In this document: positions 46,199 to 58,609 of the stretch, in pieces
Layout of the letters: each line of letters starts with the position of its first letter
Position numbering within the stretch: the stretch's first letter is position 1
Source of the DNA: Manis javanica
Lineage: Eukaryota > Chordata > Mammalia > Pholidota > Manidae
Assembly: GCF_040802235.1 (NCBI RefSeq)
Contig: NC_133158.1
Location: 36,150,001 to 36,214,000, forward strand
Direction: 5' to 3'
Length of the DNA: 64,000 bases
The notes under the pieces: generated by a model
The model's input: the letters and a program-made list of their open reading frames with translations, nothing else
Database searches by the model: none
What the model was told of the DNA's origin: nothing
Position numbers and translations under genes: made by a program

Positions 46199-48600
46199 GT
46201 CAATATATCATATATCAGTTTATGTGACAACTCTAATGGCTTCAGGCATGGTTGGATCCAGAGGGTCTGTTAATGATGTCAGGTATCTGTCTCTCTATTT
46301 CTTGGTTCCAACTCTGTCCTGGCTCCTTGTTCAGGTGGGCTTTCCCTATGTACTGACAAAGGTGGACGTTGGCAACCTGCCCCAGGTCGCTCCTCTTCAG
46401 CTATGGTGGAGGGAGGGCAGGTAGAGCTCCTTTTTCTTAATTCCGTAAGTCCCAGGATTGACTCCCACTGAACCCATTGGGGTAAGAGCCCATTTCTGAC
46501 CCAATCATTATGGCAAAGTGAACAACTGACTCAACACTCATTGGCCAGATCTTCGGTCACACCACCATCCCTGGAACTTGAGGGGTCAGATCCCCTGAGA
46601 CACATGTGGTCTCAGAATAGGGTGGATTGGGTCGCCAGAGGAAAATACAGAGCAAAGCTCAGAAGTGTGACTGGCCTGCCCCACTGAGGGCTGGCCCACT
46701 GGGTGCTCCGGTGCTCTTGGGGTGAAGACAGCGAGCCAGGGGCCCAAGTCTTCCAGGAATGGACAGGAGTGACGGGAGAGGTGGGGACAGGTGGGAGGCA
46801 GCAGTGTCAGAACAGGCAGCCGCTGGGAGAGCCCAGGGGTGGGAGCAGCCAAGGGCAGATCTTGGTGGGAAACATGGAAAGGCAGTGCACAAGAAGGGTG
46901 ACCTGGAGGGTGCTTTGGGGTCCTGGAACTCATGGAATGCCCTCAGAGGACAGTCATTGGGGTGGCAGGCTTTGTTAGGAAAGACTCAGAGAAGGGGACG
47001 AAGCTCAGTGTGAACTATGTGGGCAGGAAGGAGCAGCGTCCACGTGCCCGGATCCTCCGTAGCAGCCCTTCCCAACCCTCTCTGAACCTCAGCGCCACCT
47101 AGGAGCTGGTCAGAAAGCCAAGTATCAGGTCCCATCACCAAGATTCCAACTTGGACAACTGGGGTGAGCCCAGGTGGCATCTGCACTTGGGTTTCTGTCT
47201 TAGGGAAGAAGAGTAGAAGCTGGTCAGGCACAGTACCTCCCAGAATCCCAGGTAGGCAGAGGCCTCTCCTGCTGGTGGCATATTGGCTGGCCCTATAGGC
47301 AGTGTGGGACAGGACCTGGGCTGGTGCAATGACATCAGGCACAGCAGGACACCAGGTCCACTGCCCCCAAAAGTAGATGGAGCTGTTACTGATGAGCAAG
47401 TGCTCACAACATGGGCTGGTAGGGTGGGCAGAGCTGTCAGACGTGGCTCACCAGAGTCCTGCCATCTCCAACCTACGCCCCTGCCTGCTTCCTGGATGTG
47501 CACCAGCAAAATAGCCAAGTCTAGCATGGTGTCACCTGCTTCCCCCGAACGACAGTGCCCGCTGCTGCCATCAGTAACTCACAGTCAAGGCCCCATCTCA
47601 CTCTCGGGACTTGTGCCTGGAGAGCGGGGATGTGCAGAGGGCTGCATCTGGCTTGGCTCCCTGTTCACTGGGAAGATCAGCAGGGCAGGCATCCATGCTG
47701 GTTCTGCCTCTGGCTGCAAGCTCAGGCCCAGCTCAGGACAAAGGGTTTCGCTCTGACAGTTAACCCTGCAGTTCCCCCAGGGAGAAGCCCCTGAGCAGAG
47801 GGAGTGGACCTCCTCCTGAGCTGTGGGTGGTTGAGGGGTCTGCACCATGACCATACCCTATATGCCAGAGGGTAGGGACTGCCAGGCCATCAGGAGTATC
47901 CGCAGGCCAGGGGCTCTTCTCCAGTGATGCTCCGAGCTCCACGAACCTGCTATTGCCCTTGCCCGCTTCCTGCAGTCTCAACACAGGAATCAAAAAGACC
48001 ACCTGCATTTAACCCCAGCCCAGGCTTGCCCAGTTTGGTACAAGGATATACCCACTGTTGCAGAACATTCCCCAGCTTCCAACTGCCCCAGTGTTTTGCA
48101 GGGTTCTTTATTGGAACATTGATAGGCCTCAGCCTAGTGCCCAACTGGATGAACCTACACCCCTTCTATATGCTGCACACAAGGGTATCCCAAAGCTGCC
48201 CAGTTACCTTCCTGGCCCCTGTGCAATCCTGGTTAGTTCAACGGAGAATCAGGGCTTCGCTCAGAACACTTAGGTTGTGGTTGGTGAGCCAGAGCCTAGG
48301 GCCTATATACATCTCCGTTATACCTGTCGCAGAACAATTAACTTCTTCAAAGGCCAAGAGCTGGTGTGGCCCAAGAGCTGAGAGGCCCTGACCAGTAAAC
48401 CTTGTGGTCACCTCAGCCCCCACCCATGGCAGATGGGTTCTTGTTGCGACCAGCCTGTCTCCAGCATCTTTGCTGCCCACAGATCCGGCTGGAGGCTCTT
48501 TCAGGGATCACCCAGCCCGCTCCCCTCTTCCCCTTCTCCCCGCCCCCCCCGGTCTCCCCCTAGGGCCGAAGGCCCCAGCTTACTTTGCAAAGCCGCGCAG
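46199..48600. other. Intergenic, no recognised gene
   Basis: Unique, moderately GC-rich sequence downstream of H1-10. Open frames lack known domains. Confidence 0.45.
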
Positions 48601-48689
48601 CTGAGTGACTCTGGGGCCCACCGTCCAACCCGAGCTGCGGCGCCGACCACGCCCAACCCTATTCCACTTAGAAAAAATCGAGAGCGGTT

Positions 48690-49173
48690 CAAAGGTTTCA
48701 AAAATTTATTGTGCCCCCCAAACGGCCGACGGGATAAAGGGTAGCGCCGCACAGCCCCGCGCCCCGAGTCACTGTCGCGCACCCAAAGGCGGGGAAGGTG
48801 GGTGACTGGGAAGGGCGGCGCAGCGGCCGTATCCACGCACGCCCAGGCCTGACCAACCCGCGGCCCCAGCCGGGGATAGCAGGCGAGCCACGGCCTTTGG
48901 CGCCTTAGGGCGGTAACCATGGCGACAGCCGTTGCTAACGGCGAGAGCCAATAGAGGCGTCGCCAGGGCCGTTTCAAAAATCTAAAGGGGAAAAAAAAAA
49001 AACGCTACGACAGCGGGGGATGGGAGGAACATAGAAAGGATGGCGCGGTCCCGGGGCCCCTCCCTGCGGCTCAGAGCGGGCTCGGCGGCCCGGGCCGGGG
49101 TAACCGTACAAAATCTACAGACACTTGGGGTAGAAAAAACCAAACCCCGTAAAGACCCCGCAGGAGAGCGCGC
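48690..49173 (-). terminator. H1-10: H1-10 3' UTR with polyadenylation signal
   Basis: On the minus strand AATAAA occupies 48710-48705, about 465 bases past the stop. This fits H1-10 being a polyadenylated, replication-independent histone mRNA. The UTR is unusually CpG-rich and contains an X-box-like site (48913-48926). Confidence 0.7.
48913..48955. promoter_or_regulatory. RFX X-box-like site plus CCAAT box
   Basis: GTAACCATGGCGAC (48913-48926) resembles the RFX X-box; GTTGCTAAC and AGCCAATAG (48947-48955) follow within 30 bases. It lies inside the H1-10 3' UTR. Confidence 0.45.
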
Positions 49174-49812
49174 TCATTTGCGGCCTTTGGGCACTTTGGG
49201 GACGCTAGGCTTGCCCGCCTTCTTCACCTTCTTGCCCCCAGAAGCCGCCGCCTTCTTAGCCTTGTTGCCTTTGTCCTTCTTGGAGGAGGCGCCCTTCTTG
49301 TGCGAGCGCTTCTCGGGCTTCTGGCCCTTGGCGGGTTTCTTGTCCGCGCGCCGGAGGCTGGCCACGCCCGGGGCCGCCTTCTTGGCCTTGTGCGCGGCGG
49401 GAGCCGGGGCGGTGGCGGGCGCCGTGGCTCCGCGCCGCTCGCCGCCGCCCTCCAGCTTCTTGCGGTTGAGCTTAAAGGAGCCGTTGGCGCCGGTGCCCTT
49501 CACCTGCAGGAGCGTGTCGTTCTGCACCAGCGCCTTGATGGAGTATTTGAGGTAGGTGCGCCCATTCTGCTGGTCGAACCACGCCACCTTTTTGGCTTCC
49601 GCGTAGATCTTGGCCAGCGACGAGCCGTTGCGCTCGCCCAACCTGCGGATGGTCTCCACTACCAGCTGGCTATACTTGCCAGGCTGATTCTTCTTCTTGT
49701 GATTCTTCCTCTTCTTGGACGGAGACAGCACCGCCGAGCCGCCGGCCTTGGCCTTTTTGCCCGCCCCCTCGGCGGTAGTCAGCGGCAGGGCCTCCTCGAG
49801 CTCCACAGACAT
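49174..49812 (-). CDS. H1-10: H1-10 (H1.X), replication-independent linker histone
   Basis: H1.X binds nucleosomal linker DNA and compacts chromatin throughout the cell cycle. The single-exon 212-residue product starts [16 protein letters not shown] and ends [12 protein letters not shown]. Human H1-10 has 213 residues and the same layout. Residues 1-43 form a short tail with [13 protein letters not shown]. Residues about 44-120 form the winged-helix globular domain ([55 protein letters not shown]). The rest is a Lys/Ala/Pro-rich tail. The upstream in-frame open stretch to 50769 is GC-rich 5' UTR and promoter, so the ATG at 49812 is preferred. Long opposite-strand frames are shadows. Confidence 0.98.
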   Translation of the reverse strand: MSVELEEALPLTTAEGAGKKAKAGGSAVLSPSKKRKNHKKKNQPGKYSQLVVETIRRLGERNGSSLAKIYAEAKKVAWFDQQNGRTYLKYSIKALVQNDTLLQVKGTGANGSFKLNRKKLEGGGERRGATAPATAPAPAAHKAKKAAPGVASLRRADKKPAKGQKPEKRSHKKGASSKKDKGNKAKKAAASGGKKVKKAGKPSVPKVPKGRK

Positions 49813-50147
49813 GGTGGCGAGCGGGTTGGTGGCGGGCGGGGCGCGGAAGCCCGGGGGCCGCGCCGGGAAGAGGAAGGCGAGGGGCCGAGGGGGCGCCGGG
49901 GGGCTAGGGGCGCGCGGCGGCTCCAGGCGGGAGCGGCCGCGGCCGGACCTGGGGCCGGGCGGCAGGGCTGGGGCGGGGGCGGACCGGCCGGAGCGGAGGT
50001 CCCAGGCCGGGGCCGGAGCCGGAGCGGAGGGGACCGGAGAGGAGGAAACCGAAGTAGGGATCGGGCCGGAGTAGGGAAGCCAGCCGGGGGCACCGCAGCT
50101 TGCCGGGCGTGCGCGCTGCGCTCTGACGAGGAGAACGCCCCGCTCTA

Positions 50148-50155
50148 CTTTTATG
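50148..50155 (-). promoter_or_regulatory. H1-10: TATA-like element of H1-10
   Basis: On the minus strand the sequence GCCATAAAAGTAGAG places a transcription start near 50120 and a 5' UTR of about 300 bases. Confidence 0.6.
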
Positions 50156-50559
50156 GCTCCGTGGCGGACCACGTTGAGAACAACAACAGCCTGGTCCGGA
50201 GCCAGCGCCAACTTGTGCTTCTTGGAGCCCCTTCCCCGGCCGCTGGCTTCCCGGACTGCGCCTGCCCTGCGCCCCTGCGCCCGCAGCGTAGCGCCCCGGG
50301 CGGGGCCCGAGCCCGCGGCACCGCGGAGAGGCGGTCTGCGCCCGGGAAGGGCACGGCAAAGGGAAACGGAGGAGTGCACCCTAGGCTGCGGGAGCGCGAG
50401 AGGAGGGGGGCACCCTGTTTCGGCGCGAGTAGCACGGGCCCGGGGGTGGGCCCCAAGGCCCGGAGGTCTGCGCCTGGCAGCCAAGAGTGCGCCACGGGCA
50501 CCCAAGCCCTGGCCGCGTCCGGGAGGCCCCGGGCCTGCCCGCAGAACAAGCTTTAATTC

Positions 50560-50613
50560 GTCCGAACTAACACAGGGCGCGCCCTCCCGCGGCCGGCCGG
50601 GGCAATGGTAAGT
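50560..50613 (+). ncRNA. Possible exon end of a divergent antisense RNA (H1-10-AS1-like)
   Basis: Within the CpG island the + strand has a strong donor, ATG|gtaagtgag, at 50608. Human H1-10 has a divergent lncRNA, H1-10-AS1. Only the donor is seen here; the RNA start and remaining exons are not determined. Confidence 0.3.
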
Positions 50614-51447
50614 GAGCTGGGGCTTCTTCGAGGGGGGTCTCCGCCCCAGTCCAGGAGGGTAACGAATGGGAGGTGCTCTCCAGCCCCGCGCCTGGGGTCT
50701 TGTTAGCCTCAGGCGCCCGGGCACCGCTCGGGAGAATCGGGGACGACCGCAGTGCCTCTCTGGGGACATTTCCTAGCCGACCACCCCGCTTGCCGCAGAT
50801 GCTTCCAAGTGCCCCATTTTGTGGTGCTCAGGCAGCTGCCACCGTTCCCCCAAAACCAAATGGCGGCTTCAGGGTGTGGCAGGGTGGGCGAGTGTCAGGT
50901 TGCGACCCCCGGAGGAGGTCCCGCGGGGATGCGGGAGGAGGGAGGGAGGAAGGAGGGGAATTGCTCTTCGCTCCCGGCCACACCCCTCCCCTCGACTCCT
51001 CGGAGGGCAATTGAGAGGAGGTCCTGCAGGGAGCTCTCGCGGCAGCCCCACTACTGGTACCTCCGCGGAGGCTTGCGGAAACCTGGCGTCCATGAGCTCC
51101 GCTGGGTCCCCCTCTAGTGGGATGCAGAGATGTCAGACTTTTCTCGGAGCCAGAGAAACCTCCGCTTGGGGAAGCGGAGACCACAGAGGGGGCACTCCAA
51201 GGAGAGAGCGGACCCCTCTGGGGTAAATGATTTTTGAGGCCTGGACGTGGGGGCCGCGTCAGGGGCACAGACAATAAACAGTCCCCTGTGGCCCGAGCAT
51301 GGAGGCTTGGGTTGGAGGGGAGGCTAGAGTACTGGGGTTTCAGGGGTAGGGAGAGCTGGAGGCCGTGAGGCCCTGAAAAGGGGAGGCGTGTTTCGGTGCC
51401 TTCTGCCCCATCAGGCCCCTCCCAGCCGGCATGGTGTTCCCTCCCCT

Positions 51448-51662
51448 GCTGTCGGCGCTCAGCCCTTTCCCTTTCACGGCGCTGGCACGGACCCCATTTG
51501 CCCTAGGACAAGCTAGTGAGGAAACTCCAGGAATGGAGGAAATCGAGGCCTGGAAAAGGAGACAAGGCGGTGTTTTGCGACGGAAGTCAGGGGTATACGG
51601 AGCCGGGAAAGGGCTTGGGCCCTCGGGGCAGTGAGTAGACTTCTCCCCGTAGGAGAAGGAAC
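51448..51662 (+). repeat. Left arm of large inverted repeat
   Basis: About 215 bases match the reverse complement of 52301-52516 with six substitutions and a 2-base indel. It includes the shared CTGTCGGCGCTCAGCCCTTT and GTGAGTAGACTTCTCCCCGT. Confidence 0.95.
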
Positions 51663-52300
51663 GTAGATTGCAGCCGGGGCTCTTGCAAAGGCCAAGCCCC
51701 TCTCCCAAAGAGGACGACCCTGGGCGCGTGCGCCGTCTGTCCATGACCAGGAAATCCTCCAAGGTGTGAGACGTCAGCCAAGGTGAGGATAAGGCCATCC
51801 AAATTTCCTAACGGTGGATTCTGAAATGGCCAGGGTGCTGAGCCCTGGGAGTGGCGCTGGGGAGGAGGAAGGGCCAGCTAAGGGCTGCATGGCTCCTCAG
51901 GGGCTGCATGGGTGCAGCAAAGACCTCAGTTGCAAAAATGCAAGGTGTGTGCATGCTGGGCTGGGGTGCGTAGAGCAGGCAGTGCAGGAAGAGAAGCAAC
52001 GCTGCCTAGACGTGTGGCCCACAGAGGAGTACCTGCCGCGGAGCAGAAGCCATCGAAGAATGAGCAGTCGCACACTGGGAAGGTGGGTAGGGTGGCCCTC
52101 TGCGGGCGGGCCGTGGTGTGGAGATGGTGGAAAGGGGACACCCATAGAAAGCTGGATTTGGGGCACCAGGTGGAGGGGAGGCAGCCAGGTGACAGGCCCC
52201 AAGGGGCTTGAGCTTGGGTGTCTGAAAGGTCAAAAGGAGAGCAGAGCTGATAGCCATGGGGAGGCATGGCATGGGCAGCTTGGGTGCACCCAGGATGAAA

Positions 52301-52516
52301 TTCCTTCTCTCCTACGGGGAGAAGTCTACTCACTGCCCCGAGGGCCCAAGCCCTTTCCCGGCTTCGTATATCCCTGACCTCCGTCGCAAAACACCGCCTT
52401 GTCTTCTTTTCCAGGCCTCAATTTCCTCCATTCCTGGAGTTTCCTCATTAGCTTGTCCTAGGGCAAATGGGGTCCGTGCCAGCGCCGTGAAAGGGAAAGG
52501 GCTGAGCGCCGACAGC
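52301..52516 (-). repeat. Right arm of large inverted repeat
   Basis: This is the inverted partner of 51448-51662, about 97% identical. The arms are separated by about 640 bases of unrelated sequence. This arm has lost at least one CpG that the left arm retains. Confidence 0.95.
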
Positions 52517-52999
52517 CGTCACGGGAGTGGTCGCTGGAAATGTGAGTCTGGAGCTGGTTGCAGTGGCATCCGGGGCAGGGATACCTTCCGGAGCCATTGT
52601 GGAGGTGATGGAAGCGGCAGGAAAAGGAGGACGGCAGCTTGGGAGACAGAAGGGGAATGGCCCGAGAGGAGTAGGGGAGAGCAGGCGCCGGCCCCAGAGG
52701 AGAGAGCTTCGGGAAGGAGGCCTGGTCAGTCCTGGCACAGTGTACAGCCCCAGGGGCCTGGCTCCCCACCAGATGGCCCTTGGCTGGACGTTGCTTGTTT
52801 CCACCATTGGTTTTTTTTTTTTCAAAAAAAACAACAAATTAGTTCTGGGCGATTTCAGATAAAAATGCAGCCCTGCTTTCAGACTTCCCTTTAAGAAATG
52901 GGAAGATTCCATGTGCTGGTGAGACAGGGACCCTAGATGTAGTCAAAGTAAGGTGAGGGCCTCCGGAGGGGGCAGGGCAGAATATTTGTAGTCAGAGCA

Positions 53000-53725
53000 A
53001 TGTACATGCAAAGAAACTCCCAAGCTAAAACTCTATGTTAAACATTGAGCTCTAGAATCATTCTAAAGTGAAATCAGTTAATGTTCCCCAGATAAAGAAG
53101 AGTAGCACATGTTTTATTATGCGAATCATTTGTAACCATGTGTAAGATTCACTTTAGCATGCTAAAAGGCCCAGGCCTATGTGCTGTCTTTCCTCCTTCA
53201 AATCTGACGGGTGATTCTGCAAACTGAGCAATTAACTTAGCATGCAGACCCAGCTGCAGACAACATGGTAAAAGGCAGGAAGAATTCCATCTTAAAGGTA
53301 AAATTGCATTTTAACACCCAGGAAGTTCAAGAGGCAAAATTCTTTAGCAAGTAGATAATACCTCAGCCCACCCTGGGGGCTGGGCAGGCAGCCTTTTGAT
53401 GTGCTCCCAGACCATGGCACCGGTGTCCCAGAGGGAAATCAAGGCAGGAAATTCCTTATGTTGTTAATTTTTAATATTCAGAAACCACTTAACAAGGCCC
53501 CATCCCTAAGTTTTTTCATGTTCTTGAAAAATCCTCAACTCAACTGCCTATAAAACCACCTAGACAACGCACCAACGATGGACTCTCTTGTCCCCTCCTG
53601 GCGTGAGCCGGGAGCTCTGTTCTTTCACTTTATCCCTAAATAAAAGCCTGTACCTTGCTCTCCTACCTTGACTGTTTGTGAAGCTCATTCTTCAGCTCCG
53701 CAAACAAGAACCCCGGCATCACTGG
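53000..53725 (+). mobile_element. Candidate solo LTR of a class I-like endogenous retrovirus
   Basis: LTR-like order: TATA box (CTATAAAACC near 53550-53560), GC-rich R-like sequence, AATAAA near 53638, then TTGCTCTCCTACC and a tail CAAACAAGAACCCCGGCA. No gag, pol or env was seen. The left edge is uncertain and no target-site duplication was found. Confidence 0.55.
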
Positions 53726-56700
53726 GGGGGGGGCTGCAGGTGTGGGGCCTGAGCCACAGTCACCGCCCCTGGGTGCCTGGCAGGGCTCTTGGCACCTGGT
53801 CAGTGAGGGAGTGGGTGTGGCCAGCATGTGTCCGAGGAAGGGCTCTCCAGCCGTGAGGGAGGCCTGCGGCAACTGGAGTTGACAGTTGAGGAGCCGTGAT
53901 AGGGAGACCCCTGCAGGCAGGCTGGTGTGGCCCAAGCCATGGGGGATAATGCTGGAGACAGTTCAGAGTCCTTGACAGCCTGGGAGCTCCGTGGCTGCCT
54001 GGGGAGGGGTGCTTTTGCCAAGATGGGGGCTTCCTGTGGACCTGGGCTCAGGAAGATTAATTCTAGGCTTTGGGAGCTAACAAGACCGAGTGGGTTCATC
54101 CCACTGTCCTCGTACAGAGAAGCAAACTGAGGCCAGGGGAAGGGGCATTGGTGCCTCCATCTGATTAGGACTGTATGGCTGGCCTCCTGCCAGTCTTCAG
54201 GGCTACTTCTCAAACCCCGCACCCCCAGATAGACCCTGCCACCCCTCAAAGGAAACGAGAGGTGGGGAAGGCCTCAAGTAGCCAATGAAAAATGATGAAA
54301 TCAAGAAAAAGGAGCATCTGAAAGTGGCCCCGGCCCAGCCAGTCTGGAGGAAGCTCGGGGCCCCTGATTCCTGAGGGTGCTAACCTGGGGCGACCCTCTG
54401 TCCCTAGGCGAGCTGGTCCAGTCCCAGGGCTGCAGACACCACCCACACCCTGACGTCTGCCCCTCTCCTGACCAACAGGCTCTGGCATCCAGCTACTCGC
54501 TGTCGTCTGCACTGGGATATGTGAAACCCATTTCTTCTGTGTCATGGTTAAACCAGAACTCCTAACCTGTCCCTTCCCAGAGTTTCATAGACAGTTCTGG
54601 TTAGCAAGCACGTGTGATCCCCCCCACCACCGCCCCTGGATTACTTTTTCCCTCTACCATTGCAGCCAAACCTTTGGTTTCTGTCAGGTCCACCCCCAAG
54701 CAGGTCCCACCTCCCCCAAGCCTCTCCTCCCCAGGCTGCGGTGCCCCCCACCCTTTCACTCTGGCCTCTCCACATGGCAGCAGAGGACGCGACTAACACG
54801 AGGCTGACCCCCAGCAGCCTGCCTCTCCAGCAGGCGTCCAGTGGTTTGTCATCAGACTTAGGATAAATCTGCACTCGGCCACACTGCCTTTTTATTCCTT
54901 TCGTGCACCCAGGAGTTCCCAGCTCAGGACCTTTTCATGTACTATGTGGCTGTCTACTTTCATTCAGATCTCAATCTGTAAATATCTCCCAGCCCCTTAC
55001 TAAAACACCTTCCTAGAATTCCTATCCTGGAAACCTACCATCATCTGACCGTATTTTGCTGATATACTCATGTACTGGCTGCTCTCTTAAGAGCAGAGCT
55101 GGGTCTGCCTTGCTGCCTGCTGGCTCCAACCCGGGGCACACCCTGCACTACAGAGACAGTCCTGCTCACTGCTGCCTGGGCCTGGGCACCACTCAGGTTT
55201 GCCTGCAGCACAAAAACAAGAAGGTGGACTGGGAGTGAGGAGCTGCTGCTTTGGCTCAGATCGTGGCACTCCTGCAACCCCCATGTGTGACCACCCCATG
55301 CCCCCTAAACTGCCCAGCGTGGGCTCCACAGTTTGTGAAAAGGGGTTGGACGTGTGTCATTTGAATGACTCTTTAGCTTTACCATTCTGATTCTGGACTT
55401 CTGAACAGAGGAAATGGACCCACAGTAATATAGCCTGGCTGGTCCATGAGACACACAACAGAGGCCCATGTGTCTGGGGAGGAGTAGGCTGGTCTGGTAA
55501 GAAGTCTCTGGGCTGGTATTGCAAAGCCTTTGGCTCTGGGCTGGCTCCTGTGATTCTGTGGGCCTCAATGTTACCATCTGTAAAAGGCATTATGTGCGCA
55601 AAAGCTCAACAGGGCTCCTCTGCCTTAAAGGTTGCTGGAGGCCTGGGTGGGAGTCCCCAGTGTGGGAGGCTGAAAGGTACTACAGGAGCCACCAGCCTCA
55701 GGGATGGGGTCCAGAGGCCCTTTGCCTGAGGGCCCTTGACCAAGGAAGGCCCATTGGCTTGGGCCAGGCTGATGAGGGCCAGTCTGCCTCCCGAAAATGT
55801 GTTTTAAACCCAGAGGTTGGCTCCAGCCTAGGCCTGGACTGGAAGAGGGGACAACAGGGCCCAGTTTGGGATTTTAAATGTGCAAAGAGGCTTTTAGGGC
55901 TTTTCAGCATTTACTGGGAAATTTACCAGAGGAGAATTTGGGGAAGGTTGCCTTCAACATGCAAACATGTATTGTGAAGTCCTGAATGGGGATGATCTGG
56001 CTCCTTCACCCACTGCAGCCCAAGGGGCCTGTGGCTGTGATGAAAACCTGGGCAGACTGCTGGAGATCAAAGAAGCAGTGGAGTTGACGCCCAGAAGATG
56101 CAAAAAAGACACAGAGAAATCAGAGTGCTTGGAGGCTCAGCTGCTGAGAAGGCGAAAGGGATGGCTGCCTTCCCACCTCCACTTCTCCTGCCAGCATGTA
56201 GGGCTGGGTCCCAACTGCAGGCTCCCATGCCCTGGGTGCCCTCAAAGCAGGAGTCCCCAAAGGATTCTGATAGAAAATAATTTTTAAAAGAATGGACTTT
56301 AAGTAGTGTTCTTCATGGAAGAAACCAGACCTGTGAGGGACACAGCATTAGTGCTGTTTTTACCCAGAATCATGTTAAGGGATGAGCCCTCAGTATCAAG
56401 CTGCACAGGTTCACATTCACACGTCTGCATCGGGCCTCCAGCGAGGATGTCACCTAGGTGCCCCGGGGACTGTGGGTGCCCACTAAGAATGCCCGACCTA
56501 GAGATAGGTCCTGAAACGCTGACCATGCTGTGGGTGGTTGGACCTGTTGCCTTGAACAAGATCAGTCACACATCTCCAGAAGGACTTGGCCACCACACCG
56601 TCAGTGCTCCAAGGGCCGTGATGACGGCTGGTCTGAGCCGTGGCGCAGGAGGCAGCAGGGGTAGGCCAGGCCTGTTGGAAGACATGCTGGCCTTCCCTTA

Positions 56701-58440
56701 GGCCTTTTGTTTCTCCTTCTATTTAAAAGCCTGTTGGCTTTTTTTTTTCTTAGTAGATTCAGGGTATAACACCCGAACAGAAGGGTGTGAAGCTAAACAT
56801 GGTCCGCAGCCCCGTGAACCCCCCTGCCAGGGCAGGGCCACAGTTCACATTGGGGCTCTCGTGGGCCCCACCAGCACAAGGCGCCTGTACCCACACCCCT
56901 GCATTTCCTCCACAAGGATGTCACACACACTTGGTCCACATCCTGCTCTCGTCACCTCTGGTCTAAATCACATTGTGTGCGTGTGACTGCTGCGGTTGCA
57001 GGGTGTCCCTTAGCCTGGTTGGCCGTGGATACCTCTGTCCTGTTGCCAGGCACACAGTGCCAGCCCAATGCTGAGACTGTCCTTTTGCAGCCTGGGGCTA
57101 TCTACAGGATTCACCCTTAGCAATGGGGCTTTTCTGCCACCGAGAGTTAACTTGTGATGACCTGTGGCCAGGTTGCCCTTAGAGCACCCAATCCCCCTTT
57201 TCCCTCCCTGTGCCTCTGTCTCCAGCTGGGTCCTGTTTGGGGCACCAGCATCACTCAGGTGGGAGCACTTGTACCTCAGGATTCCTTTTTCATCTCTTTC
57301 CTGTTCTGTGACTCCACCCAGCTTGGTCTGCAAGCCGCCCACCCCATTTCAGATGCTGCCATCAGTCCCCACCTAACTGCCCTCTCTGGGCCAGGGCACA
57401 GTCTTGCCCAGCAGCTTTTCTCAGGGGCTTGAAAGGGACCTGACTCCAAGCCCACTTCATGTCAGGTGCCTGCCTGCTTTTCTAACTTCATCTCCCATTC
57501 TTCCCATCAGAAGCCTCCATCTCTAAGCTCTGTGCTCTCTAGAGACCTGACCACTTGCCCTGGGGTCCTGGGGCTCCTGAGGTCTCGGCCTGGCTCTCCA
57601 GCCTGTGTGCACACTGCCAGCTGGGATGAGGGCGAGCGGATGGAGGGAGTGAGCAGCAGAAACTAGGAAATGATTTCTCCAGTCCCCAACCTCAGATAAG
57701 TGCTTGGCATGGAGTTGGGAGCTCTGGCCAGGCTCACCCTTGGGTGAGAACAGTGGCGAGAAGCCCAGAGGAGCTTCAAGAGGCTCCCAGCCCCTGCTGC
57801 GGCTGCCTTCAGCACAGGGCCTTCCTTTACTTTGGGGCTGAGGGTTTCCTGGCACATCCCTGAACCTTTTCCCACTTGAATGCCAGTTTACAGGCTCAGA
57901 GAGGGTGGTGGTGGCCCACATGCACTCCCAAGGGCCCTGGGGTCTGTCCCCTCCAGGAAGTGTCAGCTCTGTGGTAGGAGCCTCCCCCTCCAGGTCTCAG
58001 AGTCCACAGCCGGGCAAGGGCAGAGTTGGCTTCTGCCTCAGACCCGTTGTAGAGCTGGGCATCTCTTCAGAAGCCCCAGGGTTTGAGGCCCAGGAGTTGG
58101 GATAGTATCTAGAGACCATTCTGAGAGGGGGCTTCGGTGACCAGGACAGTACCTAACAAACAGAGAAACAATCTTTCAGAGTCTTCCGGAGAGGTCAGCC
58201 GGGGCATCCTGTGCAGGTGGCTGTGGCAGGACCCTTTGGGGCCGAGGCCGGGCAAGGGGACCATAGCCTTATCTCCCTTGCTTACAAGCCGCCTGCACTT
58301 GTAAGCCACAGTAGCCCACTTGCCAGGGGTGAGCATTCCCAGGTCCACCTTCACTGTCTGGGAGATGAAACTGGCATACGAAATTGGGTCATATCCCCAA
58401 TGCCACCTGGCTAGGAAAAGGCAAAGCATTTGCTGTTTTC
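53726..58440. other. Intergenic, no recognised gene
   Basis: Mostly unique, GC-moderate sequence. MIR-like traces lie near 54100-54150 and 55540-55590. None of the open frames shows a known domain, and no conserved exon was recognised. Confidence 0.45.
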
Positions 58441-58469
58441 CTCATTTCAGCCATCTCCTTGCCAGCCTG

Positions 58470-58600
58470 TCACTTTCTGAAATAATCCTGTCTCAGGCCT
58501 TTCAGTCCCGCTACGGCAGGGACCCTGTCTGCCTTACTGCTCCATAGGGACTGGTACACAGTAGACCCTCAATAAATATTTGTTAAATGAATGAGATGGG
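58470..58600 (+). mobile_element. L2 3'-end fragment
   Basis: GGCAGGGACCCTGTCTGCCT through GTACACAGTAGACCCTCAAT and AAATATTTGTTAAATGAATG is the diagnostic L2 tail. Confidence 0.8.
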
Positions 58601-58609
58601 ATTCAAACC

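Larger units (their letters stand above)
48480..51280. promoter_or_regulatory. Large CpG island spanning H1-10 and its promoter
   Basis: The region is GC-dense, covering the whole gene and both flanks. Upstream of the gene on the minus strand, CATAAAAG (plus 50148-50155) is a plausible TATA element about 340 bases from the ATG. Confidence 0.8.

Noticed and set aside
49300-50556. Long + strand open frame of 418 codons opposite H1-10
   Set aside because: It is low-complexity Gly/Arg/Ala sequence caused by GC-rich codons antisense to H1-10 and its promoter; no domain is recognisable.
49813-50769. In-frame N-terminal extension of H1-10
   Set aside because: The extension is Pro/Arg/Ala-rich, starts far upstream of the TATA-like element and is not known in H1-10. 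The ATG at 49812 matches the family start.
51448-52516. DNA transposon with long terminal inverted repeats
   Set aside because: No flanking target duplication, no transposase remnant and no known terminal motif were seen, so an inverted duplication is preferred.
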